DNA of 6,956 nt, from positions 1 to 6,956 of the forward strand of contig JAEYOT010000312.1 in NCBI GenBank assembly GCA_023411445.1, read 5' to 3'. A program made the position numbers and the translations under genes. This stretch comes from Pseudomonadota bacterium. Its GTDB lineage: Bacteria > Myxococcota_A > Polyangia > Polyangiales > Polyangiaceae. Numbering within the stretch: position 1 is the first letter of the stretch; every line of letters starts with the position of its first letter. Below, in pieces: positions 6,000 through 6,956 of the stretch. The notes beneath the pieces are model-generated. The model was not told where the DNA came from. It did not search any database and saw nothing but the letters and a program-made list of their open reading frames with translations.

Positions 6000-6713
6000 T
6001 TGAGCGACGCACCGGCACCGCCAGCCGGCCTGCGCTGGGTGCTCGCCATCGCCACCGCCGTCACCGCGCTGGCCACCGCGCTGTCGTACCTGTTGCCCGA
6101 GAGCTGGGCCGCCACGGGCGTCGGCTTCACCTTCCTGGCGGCGACGTACTGGCTGGTGGTGCGGCGCGACGACACCACGCAAATCCGCGCCTTCGGTCTG
6201 TCGCTCGGCGGCTTGCTGGAGCCGGCGCCCCTTTCGGCCCAGCGGCTGCTGCGTGAGTCAGCCGTGGCGGTGGCTCACGCGCTGGTCGCCGCCGTCATCA
6301 TCTTTCCCTGCTTCTGGGTCGGCTTCCGCCTGTGGTGGCAGGTCGACACGTTTCGGCCCGCGCCGCTCGGGCCCGTCGCGGGCGACGCGCTGGGGCAGCT
6401 CCTGGTGATCGCCTTGCCCGAGGAAGCCTTCTATCGAGGGTACTTGCAGACGGCGCTCGATCGCGAGCTCAAGAAGGGCTTCACCGTGCTCGGCGCGCGC
6501 TTGGGTTGGGGCATCGTGATCACGAGCGCGATCTTCGCTGTCGGCCACTTGCTCACGGAGCTCAACCCCGCGCGCCTCGCTGTGTTCTTTCCCGCGCTCG
6601 CGTTCGGTTTCTTGCGCGCCCGCACCGGCGGCATCGGCGCTGCCATGCTCTTTCACGCCCTGTGCAACCTATTCGCCGCCTACCTGCTGCGCAGCTACGG
6701 TTTGCTGCGCTGA
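6000..6713 (+). CDS. CPBP-family intramembrane glutamic protease (CAAX/Abi type)
   Basis: A 237-residue multi-pass membrane protein from a TTG start. All three signature motifs of the CPBP (Rce1-like) family are intact: Glu141-Glu142 with Arg146 in PEEAFYRGYLQ, Phe179 with His183 in FAVGHLL, and His219 with Asn223 in FHALCNLF. Hydrophobic segments occur near 12-32, 40-54, 86-110, 130-140, 165-184, 192-206 and 211-231, giving six to eight membrane helices with the active site in the bilayer. Family members cleave prenylated CAAX proteins, bacteriocin-related peptides or C-terminal sorting signals. In myxobacteria some CPBP proteases serve as myxosortases that process MYXO-CTERM surface proteins; whether this one does cannot be told from the window. 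It is the first gene of the rightward group, 66 bases ahead of nadC and in the same frame, so the two may be cotranscribed. Confidence 0.92.
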   Translation: MSDAPAPPAGLRWVLAIATAVTALATALSYLLPESWAATGVGFTFLAATYWLVVRRDDTTQIRAFGLSLGGLLEPAPLSAQRLLRESAVAVAHALVAAVIIFPCFWVGFRLWWQVDTFRPAPLGPVAGDALGQLLVIALPEEAFYRGYLQTALDRELKKGFTVLGARLGWGIVITSAIFAVGHLLTELNPARLAVFFPALAFGFLRARTGGIGAAMLFHALCNLFAAYLLRSYGLLR

Positions 6714-6779
6714 GCGGACGCACACCGCAGCACTGATTTCCAGGTGGCGCGGCCCGGCGCCGGACAGTACCTTCGGCGC

Positions 6780-6956
6780 GTGATTGCCGACTTCTTGCTC
6801 GACGACATCGTCACACGCGCGCTGACCGAAGATCTCGTCGGCGGTGACGTGACCACCGCCGCGTGCGTGGCCGCCGAGGAGCGCGCCGTGGCGCGTGCGG
6901 TCGCCCATCAGGACTTGGTCGTGTGTGGAGACAGCGTCTTCGCGCGCGCCTTCTAC
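6780..6956 (+). CDS. nadC: Nicotinate-nucleotide pyrophosphorylase (quinolinate phosphoribosyltransferase), N-terminal part
   Basis: The frame is open for 59 codons from GTG at 6780 to the right edge. The visible part carries the N-terminal NadC signature RALTEDLVGGDVTT followed by the barrel-like N-domain pattern that continues through VCGDSVFARAFY. NadC converts quinolinate and phosphoribosyl pyrophosphate to nicotinate mononucleotide, CO2 and pyrophosphate in de novo NAD synthesis in the cytoplasm. The catalytic residues lie beyond the window. The start is uncertain: no strong ribosome site precedes 6780, and an in-frame GTG at 6744 would add 12 residues. The shorter form places the signature at the usual distance from the N-terminus. 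A perfect 10-bp palindrome, CCGGCGCCGG, lies at 6754-6763 and could fold near the ribosome site. Confidence 0.88.
   Translation, partial: MIADFLLDDIVTRALTEDLVGGDVTTAACVAAEERAVARAVAHQDLVVCGDSVFARAFY

Noticed and set aside
6258..6656. A 132-codon minus-strand frame opposite the CPBP gene
   Set aside because: Charged low-complexity product typical of an antisense frame; the plus strand carries intact CPBP motifs.

Overview
The window is G+C-rich DNA (roughly two thirds G+C by eye) with strong G/C bias at third codon positions, frequent GTG and TTG starts and many predicted lipoproteins. A DUF1592-type lipoprotein, a lipoprotein with a Cys-bounded Asp/Asn-rich (MopE-like) motif, and a large membrane-anchored HEAT-repeat protein together suggest a myxobacterium, perhaps of the Polyangia/Sorangium side. 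That assignment is inferred from gene content only; no rRNA or other phylogenetic marker is present.

Minus strand, about 5828 down to 1, read in the direction of transcription: (1) an 882-residue bitopic HEAT-repeat protein; (2) a lipoprotein with a MopE-like motif and a DUF2135/YfaP-like domain, whose GTG start overlaps the HEAT gene's stop by four bases; (3) a 155-base regulatory-looking gap with a 15-bp direct repeat, an AT-rich island and two inverted repeats; (4) tatA; (5) a 34-codon single-membrane-segment microprotein 15 bases after tatA; (6) an extensin-like LAS-fold metallopeptidase homologue; (7) a 146-base gap; (8) a DUF1587/1595/1592/1588 lipoprotein that runs off the left edge. 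Apart from the HEAT protein's short N-terminal region, the predicted products act in or on the cell envelope.

Plus strand, from 6000 to the right edge: a CPBP-family intramembrane protease with a TTG start, then the start of nadC (quinolinate phosphoribosyltransferase), cut by the window end. The 171 bases between 5829 and 5999 separate the two divergent groups and should hold promoters for both, although no convincing -35/-10 pair was found.

The best candidates for something undescribed are the HEAT/lipoprotein pair (a probable periplasmic solenoid coupled to a metal-binding-like lipoprotein), the microprotein beside tatA, and the CPBP protease, which could be a sorting protease of the myxosortase kind. 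None is proven by sequence alone. No tRNA, rRNA, CRISPR array, insertion sequence or phage gene was seen.
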